Source: Ruminococcaceae bacterium FB2012 (GTDB taxonomy: Bacteria > Bacillota > Clostridia > Oscillospirales > Ruminococcaceae). Taken from it: DNA of 59,693 bases. The position numbers and the translations under genes were made by a program. The notes beneath the pieces are model-generated. The model ran no database searches, had not been told where the DNA came from, and saw only the letters and a program-made list of their open reading frames with translations. The stretch is from the NCBI GenBank assembly GCA_900104495.1, contig FMXS01000020.1:1-59693 (forward strand), in the 5' to 3' direction. Positions within the stretch are counted from its first letter, which is position 1, and the number at the start of each line of letters is the position of its first letter. Shown in pieces: positions 40,817 to 48,555 of this stretch.

Positions 40817-42094
40817 ATGCTGGATATCAAACTGTTCAGGACCGAGCCCGAACTTATCAAGGAGAATATCAGAAAGAAGTTCCAGGACGAAAAACTGCCC
40901 CTGGTGGACGAAGTCGTGGAAATGGACAAGGAGTACCGCGCCACCAAGACCAAGGCCGACGAGTACCGCGCCAAGAGAAACAAGCTCTCCAAGCAGATAG
41001 GCGGGCTTATGGCCAAGGGCGAAAAGGAGGAGGCCGAGAAGGTCAAGGCCGAAGTGAAGATGATCGGCGAGGAGATGCCCAAGCTGGAAGCCCGTGAGGC
41101 CGAGCTGGAGGAAGAGATCAAAAAGCGCATGATGGTCATTCCGAATATCATCGACCCCACCGTTCCCATAGGCAAGGACGACAGCGAGAACGTGGAGATC
41201 GAAAGATTCGGCGATCCCTTCGTTCCCGATTTTGAGATCCCCTACCACGTTGACATTATGGAGAGCCTTAACGGCATCGATCTGGATTCCGCAAGACAGA
41301 CCAGCGGCAACGGCTTCTACTATCTGAAAGGCGACATCGCAAGACTGCACTCCGCTATCCTGTCCTATGCAAGAGATTTCATGATCGACAGAGGCTTCAC
41401 CTACTTCATCCCGCCCTTTATGATCCGTTCGGCGGTGGTGAACGGCGTTATGAGCTTCTCCGAAATGGAGAATATGATGTATAAGATCGAGGGCGAGGAC
41501 CTTTACCTTATCGGCACCTCAGAGCATTCCATGATCGGTAAGTTCATCGACACCATCACTCCCGAGAGCGAGCTTCCGCAGACCCTCACCAGCTACAGCC
41601 CCTGCTTCCGCAAGGAAGTCGGCGCCCACGGCATCGAGGAGCGTGGCGTTTACCGCATCCACCAGTTTGAAAAGCAGGAGATGATCGTGGTCTGCAAGCC
41701 CGAGGACAGCAAAGCCTGGTATGACAAGCTCTGGCAGAACAGCGTTGACTTCTTCCGCACCCTGGACATCCCCGTAAGGACACTTGAATGCTGCTCCGGA
41801 GACCTGGCCGATCTGAAGGTCAAGAGCTGTGACGTAGAAGCCTGGAGCCCCAGACAGAAGAAATACTTCGAGGTAGGCTCCTGCTCCAACCTGGGCGACG
41901 CCCAGGCAAGACGCCTCGGCATCCGCATCAAGGGCGAAAACGGCAACTACTTTGCCCACACCCTCAACAACACGGTGGTGGCTCCCCCGAGAATGCTTAT
42001 CGCCTTCCTGGAGAACAACCTTAACGAAGACGGCTCCGTCCGCATCCCCGAACCCCTCAGAATGTATATGGGCGGAAAATCCGTGATCAAATAA
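40817..42094 (+). CDS. serS: seryl-tRNA synthetase
   Basis: The 425-residue class II synthetase charges tRNA-Ser. It has the N-terminal long coiled coil (about 30-105, highly charged) that grips the tRNA variable arm. Motif 2 appears as LTSYSPCFRKEVGAHG ... RGVYRIHQFEKQEM, and motif 3 as LNNTVVAPPRMLIAFLENNL. Length is typical. AAGGAG lies 8 nt before the ATG. A strong terminator follows. Confidence 0.95.
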   Translation: MLDIKLFRTEPELIKENIRKKFQDEKLPLVDEVVEMDKEYRATKTKADEYRAKRNKLSKQIGGLMAKGEKEEAEKVKAEVKMIGEEMPKLEAREAELEEEIKKRMMVIPNIIDPTVPIGKDDSENVEIERFGDPFVPDFEIPYHVDIMESLNGIDLDSARQTSGNGFYYLKGDIARLHSAILSYARDFMIDRGFTYFIPPFMIRSAVVNGVMSFSEMENMMYKIEGEDLYLIGTSEHSMIGKFIDTITPESELPQTLTSYSPCFRKEVGAHGIEERGVYRIHQFEKQEMIVVCKPEDSKAWYDKLWQNSVDFFRTLDIPVRTLECCSGDLADLKVKSCDVEAWSPRQKKYFEVGSCSNLGDAQARRLGIRIKGENGNYFAHTLNNTVVAPPRMLIAFLENNLNEDGSVRIPEPLRMYMGGKSVIK

Positions 42095-42111
42095 TGAAGA
42101 AATGAATCAAC

Positions 42112-42140
42112 GCCGTCCTCTGAACGAGGACGGCTTTTTC
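42112..42140 (+). terminator. serS terminator
   Basis: GCCGTCCTC (42112-42120) pairs with GAGGACGGC (42126-42134), followed by TTTTT. The same stem also occurs inside repeat copy 1. Confidence 0.85.
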
Positions 42141-42160
42141 TTTACAGGAGTTATCATCCC

Positions 42161-42246
42161 ACCCGCGTCCGAAGGACGCAAAAAACATCGCCTGCAGTGC
42201 GATACCTTCATTATTCATTCTTCATTATTCACCATTCATTGTTCGT
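42161..42246. repeat. palindromic AT-flanked repeat element, copy 5
   Basis: GCGTCC-GAA-GGACGC then AACATCGC-CTGCAGT-GCGATACC, then ATTATTCATTCTTCATTATTC. It is the right-hand part of the element as in copy 4. Confidence 0.75.
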
Positions 42247-42280
42247 TAACTTTCTGTCATTGTCAATAGAATGCCAGGCA

Positions 42281-42309
42281 TTGAATAACAGTTCCGGGTG
42301 TGGTATAAT
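42281..42309 (+). promoter_or_regulatory. promoter for the duplicated-HTH regulator
   Basis: TTGAAT (42281-42286), a 17-nt spacer and TATAAT (42304-42309), 40 nt before the gene. Confidence 0.75.
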
Positions 42310-42348
42310 GTATAAAGAGGAATATTGCACTGAAAGGAGCTGAGAGTT

Positions 42349-43740
42349 ATGTTGGCACTGAGAGTTGATTATCTGCTTGGATTCCTCGGGACGGACAATA
42401 CACGTCTTGCCGCCTATGCGGGCTGCTCGGAATCCAATTTCAGCCGTATAAGAAGCGGCTCAAGAAAGTTAGCGCCCCACAGCAGCACAGTAAGGCGCTT
42501 TGCCGGGGCTGTCTATGCCTGCGCAGAGGACAAGGACCTCACGGCTCCCCTTTGCAGCCTTATCGGCTGCGTCAGCGGCGAAAAGGATGATATCGTCGGA
42601 AGGCTCATGGAGTGGCTGTTTTTGGACGACGATGTTTCACAGCTGCCGAAGAATATCCGCAGCGACCCCACTGCCTTCGGCTCCAAACTGGACCAGGTCA
42701 TGACCATTACGGAAATGTCCAACAGCCGGCTTGCCCGGCAGGCAAACGTGGATGCCAGCTACATCAGCCGTATGCGCAGCGGACAGCGTATGCCTAAAAA
42801 CAATCCCGAGCTTATCGGCAGACTGTGTACCGTGCTGACGGTAAGGGCAAAGGAGCTTGAAAAGACCGGACGGCTCATAGATCTCATAGGCGTCTGCCAC
42901 GGCAGCGAGGACTCCGAAGGACTGTCAAGGATGCTGGCGGCCTGGCTCACGGACCGCAGCGGCTCCGGCGATCTTTCAGCCGTAAAGCGGCTGATAAGCT
43001 CCATAAGCATGGCCGAGCATATCCCCGAATGTATGCTTCTGGAGCGGGACAAGGCCGCCGACCCCAAGATCCTCAGTGAAAAGCGGGAGTACTATGTGGG
43101 AATAAACGGCCTCCGACGCGGGATAGTAAGGCTGCTGGGAAATGCTTCGGCAAGGGGCGGCGAGGTCTTGATGTTCTACTCCGACCTCAGTCAGAAATGG
43201 ATGAGGCAGGAGTTTTCACCCATTTGGTTCACTCTGATGCACGACTGCCTTAAAGCCGGCATGAAGATCTGGATGATACACCACATCGACCGTGTCACCG
43301 ACGAGATCGTGGACGCTATCCAGCGCTGGATGCCCCTTTATATGTCCGGGCTGATAGTCCCCTATTACTGCACTCTGCCCTCCGGCGAGCGTTTCAGTAC
43401 CGCCCTGTTCTCCGACCCGGGCTACGCCTGCCTTGCGGGACAGTGCGTCAAGGGCTGCGAGAACGACGCAGTTTTCCGCTTCGCCACCGACCCCGAAGAA
43501 CTTGCCGCCGTGGAGCACGAGATGTGCGCACTGTTCTCCAAATGCCGTCCTATGCTGAAACACAGCCGTGGGCTTATCACTCCCGAGGAGGAGCACAAGG
43601 ACTACGAACAGAACGGCATCAGGCTCTGCATCGCCGACAAGATCGTCAGCGTATGCAAGCTCACCGAGCCGCAGATGACCTTCACCATAGAGCATCCCAA
43701 ACTGGTGGAAGCCTTCAAGGCATATGCGGAAAAACTTTAG
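42349..43740 (+). CDS. regulator-like protein with two HTH-like segments
   Basis: The 463-residue protein has two similar helix-turn-helix-like segments. One is near residues 19-37 (RLAAYAGCSESNFSRIRSG) and one near 123-146 (RLARQANVDASYISRMRSG). The match of S-x-x-S/Y-x-S-R-(I/M)-R-S-G indicates an internal duplication. The C-terminal ~230 residues form a separate domain of unknown fold that may sense a ligand. It has no visible signal or membrane helix. I read it as a DNA-binding regulator, target unknown. AAGGAG lies 8 nt before the ATG. Confidence 0.6.
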   Translation: MLALRVDYLLGFLGTDNTRLAAYAGCSESNFSRIRSGSRKLAPHSSTVRRFAGAVYACAEDKDLTAPLCSLIGCVSGEKDDIVGRLMEWLFLDDDVSQLPKNIRSDPTAFGSKLDQVMTITEMSNSRLARQANVDASYISRMRSGQRMPKNNPELIGRLCTVLTVRAKELEKTGRLIDLIGVCHGSEDSEGLSRMLAAWLTDRSGSGDLSAVKRLISSISMAEHIPECMLLERDKAADPKILSEKREYYVGINGLRRGIVRLLGNASARGGEVLMFYSDLSQKWMRQEFSPIWFTLMHDCLKAGMKIWMIHHIDRVTDEIVDAIQRWMPLYMSGLIVPYYCTLPSGERFSTALFSDPGYACLAGQCVKGCENDAVFRFATDPEELAAVEHEMCALFSKCRPMLKHSRGLITPEEEHKDYEQNGIRLCIADKIVSVCKLTEPQMTFTIEHPKLVEAFKAYAEKL

Positions 43741-43822
43741 AAATGAAAAATGAACAGTGAATAGCGTATAATCAAGGTATCGCCCTGCGGGCGATGGATG
43801 GCCGTTCGGCCGCCGCAGTTCG
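43741..43822. repeat. palindromic AT-flanked repeat element, copy 6
   Basis: AATGAAAAATGAACAGTGAA then AAGGTATCGCCC-TGC-GGGCGATG (43774-43797), then GGCCG-TTC-GGCC. The orientation is as in copy 1, and the loop differs while the stem is kept. Confidence 0.7.
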
Positions 43823-43880
43823 TGAAGGATCGCGGCGGCTGCCTTTATTACCAACTATCCATTGTATACGGGTGTATGAT

Positions 43881-44684
43881 ATGATCTACGAACTGAAATA
43901 CAGCAATACCAACACTTATCTCGTTACCGGCTCAAAGGGCAGTCTGCTGTTCGATACAGGCTGGGCCGGGACCTTTCCTTTGCTCTGCAAGGCGCTGGGA
44001 GAGAAGGGTCTGAAATTACAGGATGTGAAATACCTGCTTATCTCCCACTTTCACCCCGACCATATGGGGATAGCCTCGCAGGTTGCCGAAGCAGGAGCAG
44101 TCATTGCTGCCGCTGACGTGCAGGCCGGGCATCTCCACGACGCGGACCGCGTCCTGCTCAAAGAAAAGAACAAGGGCTTCGTCCCCATTGACGACTCCGC
44201 AGTCAGGACGGTCCCCGTCGCGGAGAGCCGGGAATTTCTCGGGGAGCTGGGCATCTCCGGAGAGATCATCCACACTCCCGGCCACACCGACGACAGCATC
44301 TCCCTCTGGCTGGACGAGGAAAAAGCCCTGCTGGTGGGGGATCTGAACCCCCTTTACGAACTGGAGCTCCACAAGGGCACGATTATTTACGACACCTGGG
44401 AACGCCTGCTCGCCCTCAAGCCTCAGCGGGTATACTACGGCCACGCCGCTCCCGTCACCGTGAGCCGGGGGCTCTTGGGGCGGCCCAAGCCCGCCGGCAG
44501 CGACATCTACGCCCTTGTGAAGCGTATCACACGGCTCACTGACCGGGGCTTCACCGTCCCGGAGATCGCCGGAAAGACCGGCTCCGGCGAAGCCTTCGTC
44601 GCCGATGTCATCCGTATGTACGTCACTCACCCGGGAGTCAGCGTACAGGGGATACTTGATCGGATAGAATTAAGGAACAAATAA
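43881..44684 (+). CDS. metallo-beta-lactamase fold hydrolase
   Basis: The 267-residue protein has the MBL metal-site motif SHFHPDHMG (HxHxDH), a later His in HTPGHTDDS, the Asp in LLVGDLNP and the last His in YYGHAAPV. It therefore binds two metals and hydrolyses an ester, thioester or lactone bond. The substrate is unknown. ATG 43881 is chosen because coding identity begins there; an in-frame longer start would read through the repeat. The ribosome site is weak. Confidence 0.82.
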   Translation: MIYELKYSNTNTYLVTGSKGSLLFDTGWAGTFPLLCKALGEKGLKLQDVKYLLISHFHPDHMGIASQVAEAGAVIAAADVQAGHLHDADRVLLKEKNKGFVPIDDSAVRTVPVAESREFLGELGISGEIIHTPGHTDDSISLWLDEEKALLVGDLNPLYELELHKGTIIYDTWERLLALKPQRVYYGHAAPVTVSRGLLGRPKPAGSDIYALVKRITRLTDRGFTVPEIAGKTGSGEAFVADVIRMYVTHPGVSVQGILDRIELRNK

Positions 44685-44734
44685 TATTAAGGTATCGCCT
44701 TCGGCGATGTGTTTTGCCGTCCTCTTTCGGGGAC
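44683..44734. repeat. palindromic AT-flanked repeat element, copy 7
   Basis: ATAATATTAAGGTATCGCC-TTC-GGCGATG, then GCCGTCCTC-TTTCG-GGGACGGC. The stem is again GCCGTCC/GGACGGC as in copy 1. The latter hairpin could act as the terminator of the MBL gene. The rest of 44735-44843 holds no gene that I see. Confidence 0.7.
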
Positions 44735-44843
44735 GGCTTCCTTATATCATATTTGTGCTTTTTTTGTTGCAAATGTATACGCCCTTTGTTTATTATTACT
44801 ATTAAGCACCGGAATAATTGTGTATATTCTACACATAGTTTAA

Positions 44844-44872
44844 TTGACGAAAAAACAGAGTTATGCTATAAT
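44844..44872 (+). promoter_or_regulatory. promoter for the anchored secreted protein
   Basis: TTGACG (44844-44849), a 17-nt spacer and TATAAT (44867-44872). AAGGGAGAGGG lies before ATG 44925. Confidence 0.8.
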
Positions 44873-44924
44873 TTATTAATAAGGTAGAATATCACATTAA
44901 TAAATCACGAAAGGGAGAGGGATC

Positions 44925-46127
44925 ATGAAAAAAGCATTTTCCGTGCTTATCGGTGCGGCGGCGGCTCTGGTGCTGGGTACGTTTTCCTCGGCAGCCGAGG
45001 ATATTTCTATCGAGCCCAAATTCGCAGCTGAAACTGCCGACGGTGTTTCCTTCAGTATCAACTCTAATAAATTTGCGGCCTCTCAGCTCAAAGAGGGCAG
45101 CGTACTGAACGTGAGCTGCACAGGCGGCGAGGGCGAGGAATGCCCCTTCAAGCTGCTGGTCGGCTACTGGAACTCCAAGTCCGAGGCCAACCAGGGAGTG
45201 GGCGAGCCCGTCTCCGTGGAAGTGCCCGCTGCCGAGTACAAGGACGGCACCGCCTCCTACAAGTATGAAGATATAGTGACCGCTCTGGACGGAGCCGACC
45301 TTTCCAAGGTCTTCACCTTTGACGTTGCCGCAGCAGGCACAGAGATAACCTGCACCGGCATTGAAGCCAAAGACGTTTATTCGGCTGCTGAGGCCGCCGA
45401 GAACGGTCTGCTGCACACGGTCCATGTCCATGCCAAGAACCCTATCACCTCCGAGAACTGGAAGCAGAGCCTTACCGTGGGAGTTGACCTCTTCGACACC
45501 AGCACACTTACGCAGAAGTCCTACGCAATAGCTATGTTCGAGTCCGAAGTCCCCGAGGACACGGTGAACCCGCCGGTGGAAATGATATTCCAAAGCACAG
45601 ACGACAAGGTGTCCCCAAAAGCCAAGAACGGCACCGTTTGGGCGAAGATACGCCCCGTCAGATTCAACAACGTCTTTGCCTTTTTCCCCTACGACACTAT
45701 GACCGAAGCCTACGGCACCGATGATTTCAGCTGCGTATCCACGGTTTATATCGGAGATACGGGCGAGAGCAAAATCACCTGTACCGACCTTTATGTGCTC
45801 AGCTGCAAGACTCTTCCTCCCGCCGATGCCGGCAAGACAGAAGACAGTTCCGCTGCCGAGTCCAAGGCTGAGGAAGTCACCACCACCACTGCCGCTCCCG
45901 AGTCCAAGGCCGAAGTGACCACTACGGAAGCCGCAGCCGAGTCCAAGGCAGCCGCCGAGACAGTCACATCTTCCTCCGACGGCGACAGCTTCAGCAAGTC
46001 TCTGATCTTCATTATCATCGGCATAGCCGCCGGAGTTATCTTAGCGGTAGTCGTGGTAATAATAATCCTCAACAAGAAGGCCGGAGAAGCCTACGACATA
46101 AACAAGCACAAGTTCATCAAGAAGTAA
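44925..46127 (+). CDS. secreted protein with C-terminal membrane anchor
   Basis: The 400-residue protein has a signal peptide (about 1-24) and an extracellular domain (about 30-295). A Ser/Thr/Ala/Lys linker (about 300-350, with repeats of ESKAE and TTTT-type runs) follows. It ends with a single transmembrane helix (about 358-382) and a short basic tail. The arrangement suits a surface-displayed type I membrane protein. The ESKAE linker resembles that of the ilv-operon lipoprotein. I do not recognise the ectodomain. A terminator follows. Confidence 0.7.
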   Translation: MKKAFSVLIGAAAALVLGTFSSAAEDISIEPKFAAETADGVSFSINSNKFAASQLKEGSVLNVSCTGGEGEECPFKLLVGYWNSKSEANQGVGEPVSVEVPAAEYKDGTASYKYEDIVTALDGADLSKVFTFDVAAAGTEITCTGIEAKDVYSAAEAAENGLLHTVHVHAKNPITSENWKQSLTVGVDLFDTSTLTQKSYAIAMFESEVPEDTVNPPVEMIFQSTDDKVSPKAKNGTVWAKIRPVRFNNVFAFFPYDTMTEAYGTDDFSCVSTVYIGDTGESKITCTDLYVLSCKTLPPADAGKTEDSSAAESKAEEVTTTTAAPESKAEVTTTEAAAESKAAAETVTSSSDGDSFSKSLIFIIIGIAAGVILAVVVVIIILNKKAGEAYDINKHKFIKK

Positions 46128-46140
46128 ATGACGATTGAAA

Positions 46141-46170
46141 AAGCCCCCCGCTGAATGCGAGGGACTTTTT
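46141..46170 (+). terminator. terminator after the anchored secreted protein
   Basis: GCCCCCCGC/GCGAGGGAC form a stem with one mismatch around TGAAT, followed by TTTTT. Confidence 0.75.
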
Positions 46171-46184
46171 GCGTTAGGTTTAAG

Positions 46185-46213
46185 TTGACAAACGACCCGT
46201 CAGGATGTATAAT
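46185..46213 (+). promoter_or_regulatory. galT promoter
   Basis: TTGACA (46185-46190), a 17-nt spacer and TATAAT (46208-46213), 35 nt before galT. Confidence 0.85.
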
Positions 46214-46248
46214 TATAATAGATTATTATATGCATCGGAGGAACCGCT

Positions 46249-47748
46249 ATGATATATGAAAGCATCAAGAAGCTTGTGACCTACGGGCTGGAGACCGGGC
46301 TTATCAAAGCCGAGGACAGGGTATGGGCCGTCAACCGCATTATCGAAGCCCTGGGCCTCGATTCCTACGAAGAGCCGGCGGAGGAGTTCATTGACATCGA
46401 CCTTGAGCAGACCCTCTCGGAACTGCTGGACTACGCCTGCGAAAAGGGCCTCTGCGAGAACAGCATCGCCTACCGCGACCTGTTCGACACCAAGCTTATG
46501 GGCCTGCTGACTCCCCGTCCCTCGGAGGTGAGCAAAAGGTTCGCAGAGCTGTATTCCGGGGAAGGCCCCAAGGCCGCCACGGACTGGTTCTACAAGCTGT
46601 CCCGGGATTCCGATTACATCCGGCGGTACCGCATCAAAAAGGATATGCGCTGGCTGTCCGCCACGGAGTACGGCGAGCTGGACATCACCATAAATCTCTC
46701 CAAGCCGGAGAAGGACCCCAAGGCTATCGCCGCCGCCAAGTCGGCTCCCCAGGCGGGCTATCCCAAATGCCTGCTCTGCTATGAGAACGTGGGCTATGCA
46801 GGAAGGGTCAACTCCCCGGCGAGACAGAATCACCGGGTCATCCCCGTTACGATAAACGGCGAGGCCTGGGGCTTTCAGTATTCCCCCTACGTTTACTACA
46901 ACGAGCACTGCATACTGTTCAACAAGAAGCACACCCCTATGGTCATCGACCGCTCGGCCTTCGGCAAGCTCTTCGACTTCATCGGGCAGTTCCCCCACTA
47001 TTTCATCGGCTCCAATGCCGACCTGCCCATAGTGGGAGGCTCGATACTGGCCCACGAGCATTTCCAGGGGGGAAACTACGAGTTCGCTATGGCTAAGGCT
47101 CCCGTAGAGCAGGAGCTGAACTTCAAGGGCTTTGAGGACGTGGAGGCCGGCATCGTAAAGTGGCCCATGTCGGTGATAAGGCTTCGGTCCGGGGACAGAG
47201 AAAAGCTCACCGATTTAGCGGATAAGATACTCACCCTCTGGAGAGGCTATTCCGACGAGAGCCTGTTCATCCTTGCGAAGACGGACGGCGAGCCTCACAA
47301 CACCATAACCCCCATTGCGCGTATGCGCGGCGGGAAATATGAGCTTGACCTGGTGCTTAGAAACAACATCACCACTGAGGAGCATCCTTTGGGAGTTTAT
47401 CATCCCCATGCGGAGCTTCACCACATCAAGAAGGAGAACATCGGGCTGATAGAAGTCATGGGGCTGGCGGTGCTTCCCGCAAGGCTGAAGGACGAAATGT
47501 CCCTGCTGGAGATGGCGATACTTGAAGGCAGAGACCTTCGCAGCGACGAAACTCTTTCCAAGCACGCCGACTGGGCCGAAGAGTTCCTATCCCGGAATAC
47601 GGTGACAAAGGACAATATCGGCAGTATTATCCGCAGTGAGATAGGCAATGTGTTCTCGAAGGTGCTTGAACACGCAGGCGTCTTCAAGCGCGACGAAACA
47701 GGCAGAGCGGGTTTCCTCCGCTTTGTAGAGTATGTGAACGAAAGATAA
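46249..47748 (+). CDS. galT: UDP-glucose--hexose-1-phosphate uridylyltransferase (Bacillota type)
   Basis: The 499-residue protein is the long, Gram-positive type of GalT. It has RYRIKKDMRWLSATEYGELDITIN near 125-148, CLLCYENVGYAGRVNSPARQNHR (with zinc-type Cys), and the His region GGSILAHEHFQGG that includes the nucleotidyl-His area. It exchanges UMP between UDP-glucose and galactose-1-phosphate (Leloir pathway). galK and galE are not nearby, so the other Leloir genes must lie elsewhere. GGAGG lies 8 nt before the ATG. Confidence 0.92.
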   Translation: MIYESIKKLVTYGLETGLIKAEDRVWAVNRIIEALGLDSYEEPAEEFIDIDLEQTLSELLDYACEKGLCENSIAYRDLFDTKLMGLLTPRPSEVSKRFAELYSGEGPKAATDWFYKLSRDSDYIRRYRIKKDMRWLSATEYGELDITINLSKPEKDPKAIAAAKSAPQAGYPKCLLCYENVGYAGRVNSPARQNHRVIPVTINGEAWGFQYSPYVYYNEHCILFNKKHTPMVIDRSAFGKLFDFIGQFPHYFIGSNADLPIVGGSILAHEHFQGGNYEFAMAKAPVEQELNFKGFEDVEAGIVKWPMSVIRLRSGDREKLTDLADKILTLWRGYSDESLFILAKTDGEPHNTITPIARMRGGKYELDLVLRNNITTEEHPLGVYHPHAELHHIKKENIGLIEVMGLAVLPARLKDEMSLLEMAILEGRDLRSDETLSKHADWAEEFLSRNTVTKDNIGSIIRSEIGNVFSKVLEHAGVFKRDETGRAGFLRFVEYVNER

Positions 47749-47772
47749 GGATAGAAACGGAGTCTGACATAA

Positions 47773-48555
47773 ATGTCCGGAAGCAGAAAAAGAAAAAAAG
47801 TCCTTCATATCAACAGGCTGAAACGCGCCAAGCTGTACGGCTCAATGGCGGGAGCGCTCGTGTTCCTGCTGATCGCGGTAACGGTATACGGGATCTGGGC
47901 CCATAACATCAAAGCGGCCCATACCGTGGAGCCTCTTACCAGCGAGCAGGTGTTTCAGGCGAATATGATAAACGCCGACAAGCTGATGATCGTAGCCCAC
48001 CCGGATGACGACACTCTCTGGGGCGGCGGGCATCTTGCCAGCGGCAACTGGCTTGTGGTGTGCATCACCAACGGACGAAACGACACCCGCCGGGATGAAT
48101 TCAACCGCACAATGAATGCCTCGGGCAACGCGCATATCATACTGGAATATCCCGACAAGGTCAACGGCTCCCGGGATGACTGGTCCGAGGTGAGAGAGGG
48201 CATAAGCAAGGACATCGGGATGCTGCTCTCCTACAAGAACTGGCACACGGTTGTCACCCACAATCCCGACGGTGAGTACGGTCACCAGCATCACAAAATG
48301 ACCTCGGCAATAGTGACCCAGGGCTGCATCGACCGCGGGATGACCGACAGGCTGGAATACTTCGGGAAGTATTACAGCGCCGCAAAACTGCCCGGCGTCC
48401 AGGACAGCCTCACCCGCATTTCCGACGAGGAGCTGAAATTCAAGGAGTATCTGCTGACCTTCTACAAGTCGCAGAAGACCACCGTCAACAAGCTGGGACA
48501 CATGAACCCCTTCGAGGAGTGGCAGACCTTTGATGAATACTATGGGAACAAATAA
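47773..48555 (+). CDS. PIG-L/LmbE-family deacetylase with N-terminal membrane anchor
   Basis: The 260-residue protein has one N-terminal membrane helix (about 20-40) and a PIG-L domain. The metal-site motif is IVAHPDDDTLWGGG (H-P-D-D), and a second His pair lies in NPDGEYGHQHHKM. PIG-L enzymes remove N-acetyl groups from amino sugars. With the membrane anchor it probably works outside the membrane on a surface glycan. It overlaps the start of the next gene. Confidence 0.85.
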   Translation: MSGSRKRKKVLHINRLKRAKLYGSMAGALVFLLIAVTVYGIWAHNIKAAHTVEPLTSEQVFQANMINADKLMIVAHPDDDTLWGGGHLASGNWLVVCITNGRNDTRRDEFNRTMNASGNAHIILEYPDKVNGSRDDWSEVREGISKDIGMLLSYKNWHTVVTHNPDGEYGHQHHKMTSAIVTQGCIDRGMTDRLEYFGKYYSAAKLPGVQDSLTRISDEELKFKEYLLTFYKSQKTTVNKLGHMNPFEEWQTFDEYYGNK

